A stretch of 5,876 nucleotides of DNA, taken from contig JAFZRR010000050.1 of the NCBI GenBank assembly GCA_017619815.1, positions 1 through 5,876 of the forward strand. The letters are read 5' to 3'. Source of the DNA: Bacilli bacterium (GTDB lineage Bacteria > Bacillota_I > Bacilli_A > RFN20 > CAG-826). Position 1 is the stretch's first letter; every line of letters begins with the position of its first letter. The notes under the pieces were generated by a model. That model had not been told where the DNA came from. It saw only the letters and a list, made by a program, of their open reading frames with translations, and did no database searches. The position numbers and the translations under genes are program-made. Shown in pieces: positions 5,212-5,876 of this stretch.

Positions 5212-5876
5212 ATGCAAAAACCATTAGCAGATATCCTTAGACCAGAAACCTTAGATGATATGGTGGGACAAACCCATTTATTAACGAAAGGTAGTACATT
5301 TAGAAAGGTGATTGATTCCGGTCATATTTCTAACATGATCTTTTATGGTCCTCCGGGAATTGGCAAAACCACAATGGCGAATATCATCGCTAAAAAAGCG
5401 AATATGAGTCTATATAAACTAAATGGAACCACCGCAAACACTGATGATATTAAAAAGATCATTAGTGAAGTAAATGGTTTATTCAACACCAATGGTATTT
5501 TGTTATATTTGGATGAAATCCAATATTTAAACAAGAAACAACAACAATCATTGTTAGAATTTGTGGAAAACGGTGATATTACACTTATTGCTAGTACCAC
5601 CGAAAATCCATATTTCTATATCTATCCAGCACTCCTTTCTCGTTGCACTGTTTTTGAGTTCAAACCAATCGAAAAATCTGAGATTGAAAAAGGACTCACT
5701 AGAGCCGCAAAGAAGTTAGACGTTTCTTTAGAAAAAGAAGCTCTTTCCTTACTCGCTTTAGCGTGTAATGGAGATATGAGAAAAGGACTCAATAATTTAG
5801 AGTTCCTCGCTAACTCTTTAACTAAGAGTAATAAGATTACCAAAAAGATGGTGGAATCATTCATTGATAAAGCCAA
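5212..5876 (+). CDS. rarA: Replication-associated recombination protein RarA (MgsA), N-terminal half
   Basis: 221 codons are present with no stop; the gene runs off the right edge, and full RarA is usually a little over 400 residues. RarA is a cytoplasmic AAA+ ATPase related to clamp loaders and to eukaryotic WRNIP1/Mgs1, acting at stalled replication forks and DNA ends. Motifs in order: MQKPLADILRPETLDDMVGQ, the typical N-terminal lead-in; Walker A GPPGIGKTT (46-54) with Lys52; Walker B ILLYLDEIQ with Asp101-Glu102; sensor 1 STTENP (128-133); arginine finger LLSR (Arg144); sensor 2 GDMRKGLNNLE with Arg190. The Walker B follow-on is EIQYLNKKQQQ where many homologues have EIHRFNKAQQD. The lid helices are present, while the C-terminal tetramerisation part lies outside the window. 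The alternative ATG at 5207 is in another frame and closes after six codons, so 5212 is the start. No Shine-Dalgarno is seen. Confidence 0.93.
   Translation, partial: MQKPLADILRPETLDDMVGQTHLLTKGSTFRKVIDSGHISNMIFYGPPGIGKTTMANIIAKKANMSLYKLNGTTANTDDIKKIISEVNGLFNTNGILLYLDEIQYLNKKQQQSLLEFVENGDITLIASTTENPYFYIYPALLSRCTVFEFKPIEKSEIEKGLTRAAKKLDVSLEKEALSLLALACNGDMRKGLNNLEFLANSLTKSNKITKKMVESFIDKA

Noticed and set aside
5343..5876. Antisense ORFs inside rarA
   Set aside because: They read the reverse of the Walker A to sensor 2 region; the rarA frame on the plus strand accounts for this sequence.
1..5876. Search for CRISPR repeats, IS ends, tRNA/rRNA genes, toxin-antitoxin pairs or defence genes
   Set aside because: None seen. 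Gaps between genes are about 110 bp or less and are explained by terminators and promoter regions.

Overview
The window looks like a piece of chromosome from an AT-rich, low-GC Gram-positive-type bacterium, most likely an uncultured gut Bacilli/Mollicutes relative. The grounds are A/T-rich spacers, a lipoprotein with a classical lipobox, a Bacillus-type pyrimidine-nucleoside phosphorylase, and U-tract terminators. Tryptophan is encoded by TGG and the reading frames close with TAA or TAG, so nothing suggests UGA recoding. The taxonomic placement is inference from sequence style.

Layout. (1) Positions 3-137 (+): the last 44 codons of an unrecognised gene entering from the left, followed by its own terminator. 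(2) Convergent to it, 230-2329 (-): a 699-residue surface lipoprotein of unknown function with its own UUCG-loop terminator and a strong Shine-Dalgarno. (3) 2440-3708 (-): an RsmF-type 16S rRNA m5C methyltransferase, upstream of the lipoprotein gene on the same strand. No clear terminator separates the two, so readthrough is possible. (4) 3793-5103 (+): pyrimidine-nucleoside phosphorylase (Pdp/DeoA family), divergent from the methyltransferase and closed by a clear terminator. (5) 5212-5876 (+): the N-terminal half of the clamp-loader-like AAA+ ATPase RarA (MgsA), running off the right edge.

The genes are single housekeeping units (rRNA modification, nucleoside salvage, replication-fork maintenance) plus one lineage-specific lipoprotein. 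They do not form a shared pathway. I see no mobile element, CRISPR array, tRNA or rRNA, and no sign of a new multi-gene system.

The signals worth attention are in the short intergenic regions. The rsmF/pdp divergent spacer carries a perfect 14-bp palindrome over a candidate pdp -10, plus two further inverted repeats. The rarA promoter is spaced so that transcription would start at the A of the ATG, which predicts a leaderless mRNA. The rsmF start also lacks a Shine-Dalgarno, whereas pdp and the lipoprotein gene have one. All gene-free stretches are about 110 bp or shorter.
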